64,000 nucleotides of DNA from an uncultured Porphyromonadaceae bacterium (lineage in GTDB: Bacteria; Bacteroidota; Bacteroidia; Bacteroidales; Muribaculaceae), in contig CABUPJ010000011.1 in NCBI GenBank assembly GCA_902493335.1, forward strand, positions 9,777-73,776. Reading direction: 5' to 3'. The notes under the pieces are model-generated. The model had not been told where the DNA came from. It was given only the letters and a program-made list of their open reading frames with translations, and did no database searches. The translations under genes and the position numbers were made by a program. Below, in pieces: positions 19,266-28,410 of the stretch (position 1 is its first letter; the number at the start of each line of letters is the position of its first letter).

Positions 19266-19310
19266 AACCAATCCTGACTCAAACCAAGAAATCCAATCAA
19301 AAAACCTGCA

Positions 19311-20672
19311 ATGAAAAAAGTAAACTACCGTAATCCATGGGCATGGATTCCGACCCTATACTTCGCTCAGGGCATCCCGTTCATCTTCATCAATATGGTG
19401 ACGATGGTGCTCTTCACCGAACTCGGCATGAGCAAGGCTGACGCCACCCTCTACACCGGCTGGCTCTATCTGCCTTGGGTAATCAAGCCTTTCTGGGGCC
19501 CGATTGTCGACATCCTCAAAACCAAACGCTGGTGGACAGTGACCATGCAGCTCTGTGTCGCCATTGGCCTTGGCGCCATCGCTTTCACCCTACCGCAGCC
19601 CGACGCCGCAGCAATTGACCAGGGTCTGCCCGTGACCTCGTTTATGGTATGTCTTTTCTTCTATTTTGTCACGGCATTCTGCTCGGCGACCCACGACATC
19701 GCATCAGACGGTTTCTATATGCTCGCGCTCAATACCAATCAGCAGAGTATGTTCGTCGGCATCCGTTCGACTTTCTACCGCTGCGCGAGCGTCTTCGGTC
19801 AAGGTGGCCTCGTCATGATCGCAGGCTCACTCGCCAACGTCACCGGCAGCGTCTCGAAGGGCTGGCTATGGACTGTCATGGGCTGCTCGGTTTTCTTCTT
19901 TGTCGTTTTCCTTTGGCACGCTTTCATCCTGCCCTACCCCGAAGCTGACAGACCTGTCGGCGGCGAACAGAAAAAAACCGTCGGCGGCATCCTGATGGAA
20001 TTCCTGAACTCGTTCGGCACATTCTTCAAGAAAAAATATGTCGTGCTCGCCATGCTGTTCATGCTTCTCTACCGTCTGCCCGAGGCTCAGGTAGTCAAAC
20101 TCTGCCAGGTTTTCCTTCTCGCACCGCGCGAAGCCGGTGGTCTCGGCATGACACAGATTGAAGTGGGCTTCGCCTACGGCGTCCTTGCAATCCTCGGTCT
20201 CACCGTCGGCGGTATCATCGGCGGTATCTGCGCCGCCAACGGCGGTCTCCGCAAATGGATATGGCCTATGGCTCTCGCAACATCGTTAAACTGTGTCGCC
20301 TATATTATCCTATCTAACGTCCAGCCAGACTACAGCCTCCTTTCAGGCAAAATCATCACCTGGAGCTGCATTATCCTCGAACAGTTTGCATACGGCTTCG
20401 GCTTCACAGCCTTCATGCTCTTCATGATGTACTTCGCCGAAGGTCCCTACAAAACATCACATTATGCCATCTGCACGGCTTTCATGGCTCTCGGCATGAT
20501 GCTTCCGGGCATGGCAGCAGGCTATATAATGGAGAATATCCTCGGTGACTCATACACTAACTTCTTCTGGTGGGTACTCTGCTGCAACATCGCCACATGG
20601 CTTGTGACAGCCCTCGTCCGTCCCCACATCAGCCCCGAATATGGTGCAAAAAAAGTCGAACAGAAAAAATAA
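19311..20672 (+). CDS. AmpG-like MFS muropeptide permease
   Basis: 453 residues with about 12 hydrophobic helices. The opening WAWIPTLYFAQGIPF, then LYLPWVIKPFWGPIVD and TSLNCVAY blocks, resemble the AmpG/SLC33 branch of the major facilitator superfamily. AmpG imports GlcNAc-anhydroMurNAc peptides or sugars across the inner membrane. The neighbours (SpoIID, NamZ-like, MurTKQ) support a cell-wall fragment cargo, though the exact substrate cannot be read off. There is a 45-nt gap upstream and 4 nt to the DUF1343 gene, consistent with one mRNA. Confidence 0.82.
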   Translation: MKKVNYRNPWAWIPTLYFAQGIPFIFINMVTMVLFTELGMSKADATLYTGWLYLPWVIKPFWGPIVDILKTKRWWTVTMQLCVAIGLGAIAFTLPQPDAAAIDQGLPVTSFMVCLFFYFVTAFCSATHDIASDGFYMLALNTNQQSMFVGIRSTFYRCASVFGQGGLVMIAGSLANVTGSVSKGWLWTVMGCSVFFFVVFLWHAFILPYPEADRPVGGEQKKTVGGILMEFLNSFGTFFKKKYVVLAMLFMLLYRLPEAQVVKLCQVFLLAPREAGGLGMTQIEVGFAYGVLAILGLTVGGIIGGICAANGGLRKWIWPMALATSLNCVAYIILSNVQPDYSLLSGKIITWSCIILEQFAYGFGFTAFMLFMMYFAEGPYKTSHYAICTAFMALGMMLPGMAAGYIMENILGDSYTNFFWWVLCCNIATWLVTALVRPHISPEYGAKKVEQKK

Positions 20673-20676
20673 CACA

Positions 20677-21906
20677 ATGAAAAAGATATTAGCAGCCGCT
20701 TTGGCATTCGTCTCTATCGCCGCCATGGCACAGGTCAAACCCGGCGTAGAAGTTCTCCGCGACCGCGGCTTCGAAGGCCTCAAAGGCAAACGCGTCGGCC
20801 TCATCACCAACCCCACCGGCGTCGACAATAAACTCAAATCGACCATCGACATTCTCCACGAAGCCGACGGCGTCGAACTCGTCGGACTCTACGCTCCCGA
20901 ACACGGCGTACGCGGCGACGTACACGCCGGCGACCATGTCGACAACGCCGTAGACCCCGCCACGGGCGTAACCGTCTACTCAATCTACGGCAAATCCCGC
21001 AAACCGTCGCCCGAAATGCTCAAAGACGTCGACGTCCTCGTCTATGACATCCAGGACATCGGCTGCCGTTCGTTCACATTCATCTCAACGATGGGCCTGG
21101 CAATGGAAGCCTGCGCCGAACTCGGCAAGGAATTCATGGTGCTCGACCGACCCAATCCAGTCGGCGGCAACAAGGTCGAAGGTAACGTGGTCGAAGATTC
21201 ATGCTACTCGTTCGTGAGCCAGTTCCCCATTCCTTACCTCTACGGCCTCACCCCCGGCGAGCTCGCTCTCTATCTCAACGACAGCGGCCTCATCGGCGAC
21301 AAGAAAGTAGACCTCACCGTCGTGCCTATGGAAGGCTGGACTCGCGATATGCCTTTCAGCGAGACCGGCATGCCCTGGGTGCTCCCCTCGCCCCATATTC
21401 CTAATCCCGAAGCAGCCCTGCTCTACCCCGTCTCGGGCATTCTCGGCGAACTCAACTACATGTCGATCGGCGTAGGCTACACAATGCCATTCAAACTGTT
21501 CTGCGCTTCTTGGGTCGACGCGGAGGAATTCTCGAAACGCATGAACGCCCTCAACCTTCCCGGCATGATGTTCCGTCCGATTCACATCAAACCTTTCTAT
21601 TCGTTCGGCAAAGGTGAGAATCTTCAGGGTGTCGAGGTATTCATCACAGACAAGGAAGTAGCCCCCCTCTCGCTGACCAACTTCTACATCATGCAGGAGC
21701 TTGCCGCCATGTATCCCGACAAAGCCGCCTTCAAAGAAGGCAACGCCGATGCCGGCCGCTTCAACATGTTCGACAAAGTCACAGGCAGCAAGGAAATCCG
21801 CCGCCGATTCTCAGAGAACCATAAAGTCGCCGACATCATCGACTATTGGAACAAAGACGCCGACAGCTTCAAGGCTGCGACAAAAAAATATCACTTATAT
21901 AAATAA
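20677..21906 (+). CDS. namZ: Exo-beta-N-acetylmuramidase NamZ-like (DUF1343)
   Basis: 409 residues from the ATG at 20677. The upstream in-frame ATG at 20641 lies inside the permease gene and would destroy the signal peptide, so it is rejected. MKKILAAALAFVSIAAMAQ is a clean Sec signal. The DUF1343 core shows GLITNPTGVD, LYAPEHGVRGD, VYDIQDIGCRSFTF and LDRPNPVGG. Characterised members (NamZ of Bacillus subtilis, GH171) remove terminal MurNAc from the non-reducing end of glycan fragments. That would feed free MurNAc to the MurT/MurK/MurQ genes downstream. Predicted periplasmic. Confidence 0.85.
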   Translation: MKKILAAALAFVSIAAMAQVKPGVEVLRDRGFEGLKGKRVGLITNPTGVDNKLKSTIDILHEADGVELVGLYAPEHGVRGDVHAGDHVDNAVDPATGVTVYSIYGKSRKPSPEMLKDVDVLVYDIQDIGCRSFTFISTMGLAMEACAELGKEFMVLDRPNPVGGNKVEGNVVEDSCYSFVSQFPIPYLYGLTPGELALYLNDSGLIGDKKVDLTVVPMEGWTRDMPFSETGMPWVLPSPHIPNPEAALLYPVSGILGELNYMSIGVGYTMPFKLFCASWVDAEEFSKRMNALNLPGMMFRPIHIKPFYSFGKGENLQGVEVFITDKEVAPLSLTNFYIMQELAAMYPDKAAFKEGNADAGRFNMFDKVTGSKEIRRRFSENHKVADIIDYWNKDADSFKAATKKYHLYK

Positions 21907-21930
21907 TTGGTAATTAATTCCCTTTTACCG

Positions 21931-24729
21931 ATGGACACTCAATATCAGGCTTTTCTCGACGAAATAAGCCGTTTTGTTGATAAAAAACGCATCTACACAG
22001 ACGACCTCAGGCTTTTAGCCTGGGGTACGGATGCGGGATTTTACAGACTGACACCACAGATTGTCATACGTTCGGCCGGCGAGGCTGAAGTGTCGCAGTT
22101 GCTTGCGGCCGCCTCGCGCCACCGGCTTCCCGTGACTTTCAGAGCCGCGGGAACAAGTCTTTCCGGTCAGTCGATAACAGACTCGATACTGATTGTCGCC
22201 GGTAAAAACTGGGAGAAATATTCGATATCACCCGACGGCGAAACCGCACGCTTCCAGCCTGGTCTGACCGGTCTACGCGCAAACATGCTGCTCGCGCCAT
22301 ACGGCAAGATTTTCGGCCCCGACCCCGCATCGAAAAATTCGGCCATGATAGGCGGTATCGTCATGAACAATGCCTCGGGCATGAGTTGCGGCGTCCACGC
22401 CAACAGCGACCGTGTGCTCAAGTCTGTCAGAATAGTCTTCGCCGACGGCACCGTGCTCGACACTGCCGACGAGAAATCATGCCACGACTTCGGACAGACC
22501 CATAGCACTCTGATTGACGAGATTGTAGCCATACGCGATGACATCAAAGCCGACAAAGCACTCTCCGACCTGATAAAATACAAGTATTCGATCAAGAACG
22601 TCACCGGTCTGAATATCCGTCCGTTCATTGCCTTCGAATCTCCGTTCGACATCATCGCACATCTGATGGTCGGCAGCGAAGGCACTCTCGCTTTCCTCAG
22701 CGAAGTGACAGTCAATACCTCTCATCTCTACCCATACGGCGCATCGGCCATGGTATATTTCGACGACATGGCCGAAGCATGCCGCGCGGTCGTCGCCATG
22801 CGCAAATCAGCTCCCGTCTACAGCTGCGAGATGCTTGACCGCAAGTCGCTCGAATCAGTCAACGACACCACCGGCAAAGGCCTTACAGCCCTGCTCATCG
22901 AAGTCAAAGGAGACAGCGAAGCCGAGCTGAAATCGAATATCGACACGACACTCGGAGTCATCAACGGATTCAAGCTTTTCAAACCCGCCGAATTTTCATC
23001 AGATCCGGCCGTCACTTCCAAATGGTGGCAGATACGTTCGGGCGTCTTCCCCACTGTCGGCGGCACACGCCCCCTCGGCACTACGGCTCTGATCGAAGAC
23101 ATAGCCTTCCACATCGAAGACCTGCCCGAAGCCACCGTGGCTTTGGCAAAACTGCTCGAAGACGCCGGCTATGACGATGCCTGCATCTACGGCCATGCCC
23201 TCGAAGGCAACTATCACTTCGTCATAGCCCAGTCGTTCAAGACTCAGGCCGACATCGACCGCTACCGCAAACTGATGATCGATATCGAACACCTCGTTGT
23301 CGACCGATTCCACGGCTCATTGAAGGCCGAGCACGGCACCGGCCGCAACATGGCTCCCTTTGTCCGCGCCGAATGGGGCGACAAAGCCTGGGAGATAATG
23401 CGCCGCGTCAAACGCGCGTTCGACCCTGAGAACATACTCAACCGCGGTGTCATCTTCAACGACGACCCGGAGTGCTATATCAAAAATCTGAAACCTCTGC
23501 CCCTGACCGACCCCGATGTCGACCGCTGTATCGAGTGCGGCTTCTGCGAAATCAACTGCGTAAGCTGCGGCCTCACGCTCTCGGCACGACAGCGCATCAT
23601 CGTCAGCCGCGAGATATCACGACTGACCGAGACCGGCGAAGACCCGGCACGCCTCAAACGCCTCAAGGACGCATTCGTCTACTACGGCTGCGAGACATGC
23701 GCCGGTGACGGACTCTGCAGCACCTCGTGCCCGATGAAAATCAACACCGCCGAGCTGATTCACCACCTGCGCGAGAAAGCGCTCCCCTCCGGGTCAGCCG
23801 GATACAACCTCGGCAAATGGTGCGCCGACAAACTCCCGACCGTCGAGAGCGGCCTGCGCCTCGCCCTCGGCGCCGCAAACCTCGCCCGCTCTGTCATTGG
23901 CGGCAATGCAGTCAACTCCATAGGCCGCGGTCTCCACAAAATCGGTGTGCCGCTGTGGACAGCGTCGCTACCCAAACCTTACAGCTTCAAGAAAAAAGAA
24001 CAGCCGTCAGAACCGCTGAAAGCCGTTTACTTCCCCTCGTGCATCAACCGCACTATGGGCGTAACACCGGCCAAGGGCGATGACGACCGTCGCCCGCTGG
24101 TCGACGTCATGGTGTCGCTCTGCAACAAAGCCGGCTTTGAAGTCATATTCCCCGAGAACATGAAAGAACTGTGCTGCGGCATGATCTGGGAGAGCAAAGG
24201 CATGCCCGACATCGCCGACAGCAAGACCGCAGAACTCGAGCGCGCCCTCCTCAAGGCCTCGCAGAACGGCAAATATCCCGTTTTCTGCGACCAAAGCCCA
24301 TGTCTCCACCGCATGAAGAATCACATAAAGAGCATCCGCCTCTATGAGGGCGCCGAATTTATCCACGATTTTCTTGCTCCCCACCTCGACTTCACACGTG
24401 AGGACATTTCGGTCGCCGTCCATGTCACCTGCTCGTCGCGTCTGATGGGACTGACCGACAAGATTGTCACCCTCGCCTCGATGTGCGCCACCGGCGTGAC
24501 CGTCCCGGCCGAGGTCGGCTGCTGCGGCTTCGCCGGAGACAAAGGCTTCACCCGCCCCGAGCTCAACAAATGGGGCCTGCGCAAACTGCGGCCGGCTCTT
24601 GAAGAAGCCCGTGTCACCGAAGGCTACTCCAATTCGAGAACCTGCGAAATCGGTCTGACGACAAACAGCGGCATAAATTACAAATCAATCGCATATCTCG
24701 TTGACCGTTGCACATCATCTAAAAAATAA
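21931..24729 (+). CDS. FAD and Fe-S D-lactate dehydrogenase-like oxidoreductase
   Basis: 932 residues from the ATG at 21931; an in-frame TTG at 21907 is the only earlier option. An FAD_binding_4 domain (AAGTSLSGQ near 75, NNASGMSCG near 150) and an FAD-oxidase C-terminal domain are followed by two 4Fe-4S motifs (C533-x2-C-x2-C and the CETCAGDGLC block near 587) and a CCG domain (CCGMIW, GCCGFAG). This is the layout of Dld-type D-lactate or D-2-hydroxyacid dehydrogenases that feed electrons to quinone. MurQ, four genes on, releases D-lactate, so D-lactate to pyruvate is the most economical reaction here. Other D-hydroxyacids remain possible. Confidence 0.83.
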   Translation: MDTQYQAFLDEISRFVDKKRIYTDDLRLLAWGTDAGFYRLTPQIVIRSAGEAEVSQLLAAASRHRLPVTFRAAGTSLSGQSITDSILIVAGKNWEKYSISPDGETARFQPGLTGLRANMLLAPYGKIFGPDPASKNSAMIGGIVMNNASGMSCGVHANSDRVLKSVRIVFADGTVLDTADEKSCHDFGQTHSTLIDEIVAIRDDIKADKALSDLIKYKYSIKNVTGLNIRPFIAFESPFDIIAHLMVGSEGTLAFLSEVTVNTSHLYPYGASAMVYFDDMAEACRAVVAMRKSAPVYSCEMLDRKSLESVNDTTGKGLTALLIEVKGDSEAELKSNIDTTLGVINGFKLFKPAEFSSDPAVTSKWWQIRSGVFPTVGGTRPLGTTALIEDIAFHIEDLPEATVALAKLLEDAGYDDACIYGHALEGNYHFVIAQSFKTQADIDRYRKLMIDIEHLVVDRFHGSLKAEHGTGRNMAPFVRAEWGDKAWEIMRRVKRAFDPENILNRGVIFNDDPECYIKNLKPLPLTDPDVDRCIECGFCEINCVSCGLTLSARQRIIVSREISRLTETGEDPARLKRLKDAFVYYGCETCAGDGLCSTSCPMKINTAELIHHLREKALPSGSAGYNLGKWCADKLPTVESGLRLALGAANLARSVIGGNAVNSIGRGLHKIGVPLWTASLPKPYSFKKKEQPSEPLKAVYFPSCINRTMGVTPAKGDDDRRPLVDVMVSLCNKAGFEVIFPENMKELCCGMIWESKGMPDIADSKTAELERALLKASQNGKYPVFCDQSPCLHRMKNHIKSIRLYEGAEFIHDFLAPHLDFTREDISVAVHVTCSSRLMGLTDKIVTLASMCATGVTVPAEVGCCGFAGDKGFTRPELNKWGLRKLRPALEEARVTEGYSNSRTCEIGLTTNSGINYKSIAYLVDRCTSSKK

Positions 24730-24765
24730 ACTACAAAACCAACTCTATCACATTTAATCGATTTT

Positions 24766-25956
24766 ATGTCAGACAAACAACAGACAACGGCCAAACGTCC
24801 ACAGCGCCTGCTCGCCCTCGATATTCTCAGGGGTATCACAATCGCGGGTATGATTCTGGTCAATAATCCGGGATCGTGGGGGCACATCTACGCCCCGCTG
24901 GCTCACGCCGAATGGCATGGACTGACGCCGACCGACCTTGTATTCCCGTTCTTTATGTATATAATGGGAATCTCGACTTATTTCTCTCTCCGAAAATATG
25001 ATTTCAAATTCTCAGGCGCGACATTGTGGAAGATATGCCGCCGCACGGTAGTTATCTTTGCCATCGGCCTTGCCATAGCATGGTTCGGTATGTTCCTTCG
25101 CGGCATCACCTCGGGCAAAGCACTGGCTGAAGCGGTCTTCACCTTCGACCACATCCGCATCCTCGGCGTCATGCCGCGACTGGCAATCTGCTACGGCTTC
25201 GGCTCTCTGATAGCGCTGGCGCTGAGTAAAAAGGCTCTGCCATGGTTTATCGCCGGCATGCTTGTCGTCTATGCCGTGATACTCTTTATCGGCAACGGCT
25301 TCGAGTTTGCGTCAAACAACGTCATCGCCGTCGTCGACAACGCCGTGCTCGGTCCCGACCACATGTATACCGACCATGTCGCAGGCGAATCACTCAAATT
25401 CGATCCCGAGGGACTGCTGAGCACCCTGCCGTCGATAGCCCACATGCTCATCGGTTTTGTCTGCGGCGGTCTGATTGTCGGCACCAAAGACAACAATCTG
25501 CGCATCAACAAACTTTTTATAATCGGCACAATTCTGACATTCAGCGGCTTTCTCCTCGACTTCGGTATTCCCATCAATAAAAAGATCTGGTCGCCGACAT
25601 TCGTGCTCACGACCTGCGGTCTCGCTGCCAGCTTCCTCGGCCTGCTGATATGGATTATCGACATCAAGGGCTATCGCCGCTGGTGCCGCTTCTTCGAAGC
25701 TTTCGGCATCAATCCGCTGTTCATGTACTGCCTCGGCGCCGTTCTCAGCATCATCATAGGCGCGATTAAAGTGCCTTACGCTGCTGTCGAATCCGGCGTC
25801 ACCACCCTCAAGGGCTGGATTTATCAGGCGGTGCTAATGCCTGCCTGCGCCGACAACGCCACTCTCGCCTCACTCTGTTTTGCAATTTTGTTTGTCTTAC
25901 TAAACTGGTGTATAGGAGACATTTTATATAAAAAGAAAATATATATAAAGATATGA
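24766..25956 (+). CDS. murT: MurT-type inner-membrane MurNAc transporter (DUF5009 family)
   Basis: 396 residues with about 10 hydrophobic helices. The opening RLLALDILRGITIAGMILVNN and HAEWHGLTPTDLVFPFF blocks define the DUF5009/HGSNAT-like acyltransferase-fold family. In Tannerella forsythia the gene order murT-murK-murQ encodes a non-PTS MurNAc uptake and conversion route, and the same order occurs here. Its last codons overlap murK by 4 nt (ATGA), pointing to tight coupling of transport and phosphorylation. The family also contains membrane aminosugar N-acetyltransferases, so an acetylating role is the alternative. The call rests on family and synteny. Confidence 0.75.
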   Translation: MSDKQQTTAKRPQRLLALDILRGITIAGMILVNNPGSWGHIYAPLAHAEWHGLTPTDLVFPFFMYIMGISTYFSLRKYDFKFSGATLWKICRRTVVIFAIGLAIAWFGMFLRGITSGKALAEAVFTFDHIRILGVMPRLAICYGFGSLIALALSKKALPWFIAGMLVVYAVILFIGNGFEFASNNVIAVVDNAVLGPDHMYTDHVAGESLKFDPEGLLSTLPSIAHMLIGFVCGGLIVGTKDNNLRINKLFIIGTILTFSGFLLDFGIPINKKIWSPTFVLTTCGLAASFLGLLIWIIDIKGYRRWCRFFEAFGINPLFMYCLGAVLSIIIGAIKVPYAAVESGVTTLKGWIYQAVLMPACADNATLASLCFAILFVLLNWCIGDILYKKKIYIKI

Positions 25957-26798
25957 TACTCATAGCTGACTGTGGCAGCACTAAAATAGACTGGTGTCTG
26001 CTCGATAAAGGAAAAGTAGAAAAACAAGTGTTTACATGCGGCATGAACGCCGTGATGCTTACAGAAGAAGAGATGGCCCTGCGCATCGCCACCGAGCTGA
26101 TGCCCGAACTCGGCAATTGTCCCATCGACGCCGTCTACTTCTACGGAGCCGGTTGTATATCTGACGAAGTCTGCGGCAATGTCGCAGGCGCTATCGCCAA
26201 AAACATCCACGGAGCAAAGACAATCGAGGTTCACACCGACCTCCTTGCCGCCGCCCGGGCCCTCTGCGGCCGCCGTCCCGGCATCGCATGCATCATGGGC
26301 ACAGGCTCTAACTCTTGCTATTACGACGGTGAAAAAATCTGTGACAACGTCTCGCCTCTGGGATATATCCTCGGCGACGAAGGCAGTGGCGCCGTGCTCG
26401 GCAAACTGCTTCTCGGCGACGTGCTCAAGAACCAGCTTCCCAAGCACCTGTGCGACAAGTTCCTCACCCAGTATGACCTCGACCGTCTTACAATCATCAA
26501 ACGTGTCTACAAAGAACCCCAGGGCAACCGTTTCCTTGCTTCGGTGACTCCCTTCCTCAAGGAAAACCTCGCCGAACCCGCGATATACAATCTGGTGCTC
26601 AACTCATTCAAATCGTTCTTTATACGCAACATCGCCCAGTATCAGGGCTACAAAGACCTCGATGTCAACTTCATCGGTTCAATCGCCTACTACTACAAAG
26701 ACGTGCTCGCCGACGCCGCCGCTGCCTGCGGCTGCCATATCGGCACAATCATCAAGAGCCCGATGGAAGGTCTGATAAAATTCCATACCGAGGCCTGA
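25953..26798 (+). CDS. murK: MurNAc kinase, BadF/BadG ATPase family
   Basis: 281 residues with the sugar-kinase/actin-fold signatures ADCGSTKIDW at the N-terminus (phosphate 1), GTGSNSCYYDG (phosphate 2) and GDEGSGAVLGK. N-acetylglucosamine kinases of this family have the same length. Between murT and murQ it should phosphorylate MurNAc at O6, giving the MurQ substrate; GlcNAc may also be used. Cytosolic. Start overlaps the murT stop (ATGA), and murQ follows after 45 nt. Confidence 0.85.
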   Translation: MILIADCGSTKIDWCLLDKGKVEKQVFTCGMNAVMLTEEEMALRIATELMPELGNCPIDAVYFYGAGCISDEVCGNVAGAIAKNIHGAKTIEVHTDLLAAARALCGRRPGIACIMGTGSNSCYYDGEKICDNVSPLGYILGDEGSGAVLGKLLLGDVLKNQLPKHLCDKFLTQYDLDRLTIIKRVYKEPQGNRFLASVTPFLKENLAEPAIYNLVLNSFKSFFIRNIAQYQGYKDLDVNFIGSIAYYYKDVLADAAAACGCHIGTIIKSPMEGLIKFHTEA

Positions 26799-26843
26799 GA
26801 AAATTAACCTCCCCAAACAAAACCAATCATCACACAAAAGACT

Positions 26844-27671
26844 ATGGCATTTGTAAAAATCAGCGAACAGCCTTCGCTCTATAACGACCTCGAAAAAAAA
26901 TCTGTCGGCGAGATTCTCCACGACATCAACACCGAGGATAAAAAGGTCGCACTGGCCGTCGAGAAAGCAATCCCCCAGATTGAGAAACTCGTCACCGAAA
27001 TCGTCAGCCGCATGAAACGCGGCGGCCGCATCTTCTATATGGGTGCCGGAACATCAGGACGTCTCGGTGTGCTCGACGCCTCCGAGATTCCCCCGACATT
27101 CGGCATGGACCCGGGATGGGTCATCGGCCTCATCGCCGGCGGCGACACCGCCCTGCGCAATCCGGTCGAGGCAGCCGAGGACAACACCAACCAGGGTTGG
27201 AAAGACCTTCAGGAATTCAACATCAACGATAAAGACACCGTCATCGGCATCGCCGCATCGGGCACAACACCCTATGTCATCGGCGCGCTCGAAGAATGTC
27301 GCCGTCACGGCATCCTCACCGCCGCCATCACCTCTAACCCCGACGCCCCCATCAGCGCCGCCGCCGACATCGCCATCGAGATGATCGTCGGTCCCGAATA
27401 TGTCACCGGCAGCTCGCGCATGAAGTCGGGTACAGGACAGAAGATGATCTGCAACATGATCACGACATCAGTCATGATTCAGATGGGACGCGTCAAAGGC
27501 AACAAGATGGTGAACATGCAGCTCACAAACGCCAAACTCGTCGACCGCGGCACCCGCATGATTGTCGAAGAGCTCGGCCAGTCGTATGACGACGCCAAAC
27601 GTCTGCTGCTCATGCACGGCTCGGTCAAAAAAGCCATCGACGCATACCGCGGCATCAAAGAAGAAGCTTAA
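26844..27671 (+). CDS. murQ: N-acetylmuramic acid 6-phosphate etherase
   Basis: 275 residues, slightly shorter than the common 300. It has a SIS-fold sugar isomerase core with YMGAGTSGRLGVLDASEIPPTFG (E81 as catalytic acid), AAEDNTNQG (E112) and the phosphate-binding GSSRMKSGT. MurQ cleaves the lactyl ether of MurNAc-6-P, giving GlcNAc-6-P and D-lactate in the cytosol. It lies between murK and an SGNH esterase in the salvage operon. The D-lactate product links it to the flavoprotein at 21931. Confidence 0.95.
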   Translation: MAFVKISEQPSLYNDLEKKSVGEILHDINTEDKKVALAVEKAIPQIEKLVTEIVSRMKRGGRIFYMGAGTSGRLGVLDASEIPPTFGMDPGWVIGLIAGGDTALRNPVEAAEDNTNQGWKDLQEFNINDKDTVIGIAASGTTPYVIGALEECRRHGILTAAITSNPDAPISAAADIAIEMIVGPEYVTGSSRMKSGTGQKMICNMITTSVMIQMGRVKGNKMVNMQLTNAKLVDRGTRMIVEELGQSYDDAKRLLLMHGSVKKAIDAYRGIKEEA

Positions 27672-27686
27672 TCAGGCTAATCCGAC

Positions 27687-28382
27687 ATGAAACATATATC
27701 AATAATGGCGGCGGCACTTCTTGCCGCCGCTTTCACACAGGGATGCGCCGCTCAGGCGCCCAAAAACGGCAAAGCCGCCGAAAAGCCGAAATACACCGAG
27801 CTCTATTATCAGCGGGCCTCACTCTTCGACGCCCTCGGTGTCGACTCAACCGATATCGTCTTTCTCGGCAACAGTCTTACACACGGCTGTGAGTGGCATG
27901 AGCTTTTCGGCATGCCCAATATCAAGAACCGCGGCATAAACGGCGACATCGTCGAAGGCATACAGGAACGTCTCGCCTCTGTCACCGCCGGCAAACCCCG
28001 CAAGATATTCCTGCTCTGCGGCGTCAATGACGTCAGTCACAACCTCACAGCCGACTCTATCGTCACGGCGCTGTCAGACCTCATCGGCCGCATACGCCGC
28101 GAGACACCCGACACACGGCTCTATGTCGAATCTCTGCTGCCTATCAACAACAGCTTCGGACGTTACAAGGCCATTGCCGGCAAAGAAGAGGTGATACGAG
28201 AGATCAACGCCAAACTCGAACCCGTCGTCAAAGCCCACGGCGCCACCTGGATCAACGTCAACCCGGCATTTGCAGACAGCGAAGGCAATCTGCGCCGCGA
28301 ACTCACCAACGACGGCCTTCATCTGCTCGCGCCCGGATATATCATCTGGCGCGAACTGCTCGAACCGTATGTAAAAGAATAA
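27687..28382 (+). CDS. SGNH/GDSL hydrolase, probable lipoprotein
   Basis: 231 residues. The N-terminus ends in FTQGCAAQ, a lipobox-like site, so it is probably a lipoprotein in the periplasm or on the surface. The SGNH blocks are in order: FLGNSLTH (nucleophile Ser), NRGINGD (Gly), CGVND (Asn) and NDGLHLLAPG (Asp-His). Members deacylate sugars or lipids. In this operon, O-deacetylation of muramic acid or another wall sugar is a reasonable guess, not shown by sequence. There is a 15-nt gap from murQ and 28 nt to the protease gene. Confidence 0.8.
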   Translation: MKHISIMAAALLAAAFTQGCAAQAPKNGKAAEKPKYTELYYQRASLFDALGVDSTDIVFLGNSLTHGCEWHELFGMPNIKNRGINGDIVEGIQERLASVTAGKPRKIFLLCGVNDVSHNLTADSIVTALSDLIGRIRRETPDTRLYVESLLPINNSFGRYKAIAGKEEVIREINAKLEPVVKAHGATWINVNPAFADSEGNLRRELTNDGLHLLAPGYIIWRELLEPYVKE

Positions 28383-28410
28383 TTTACCGTTCTATAACTC
28401 ATATATAGCA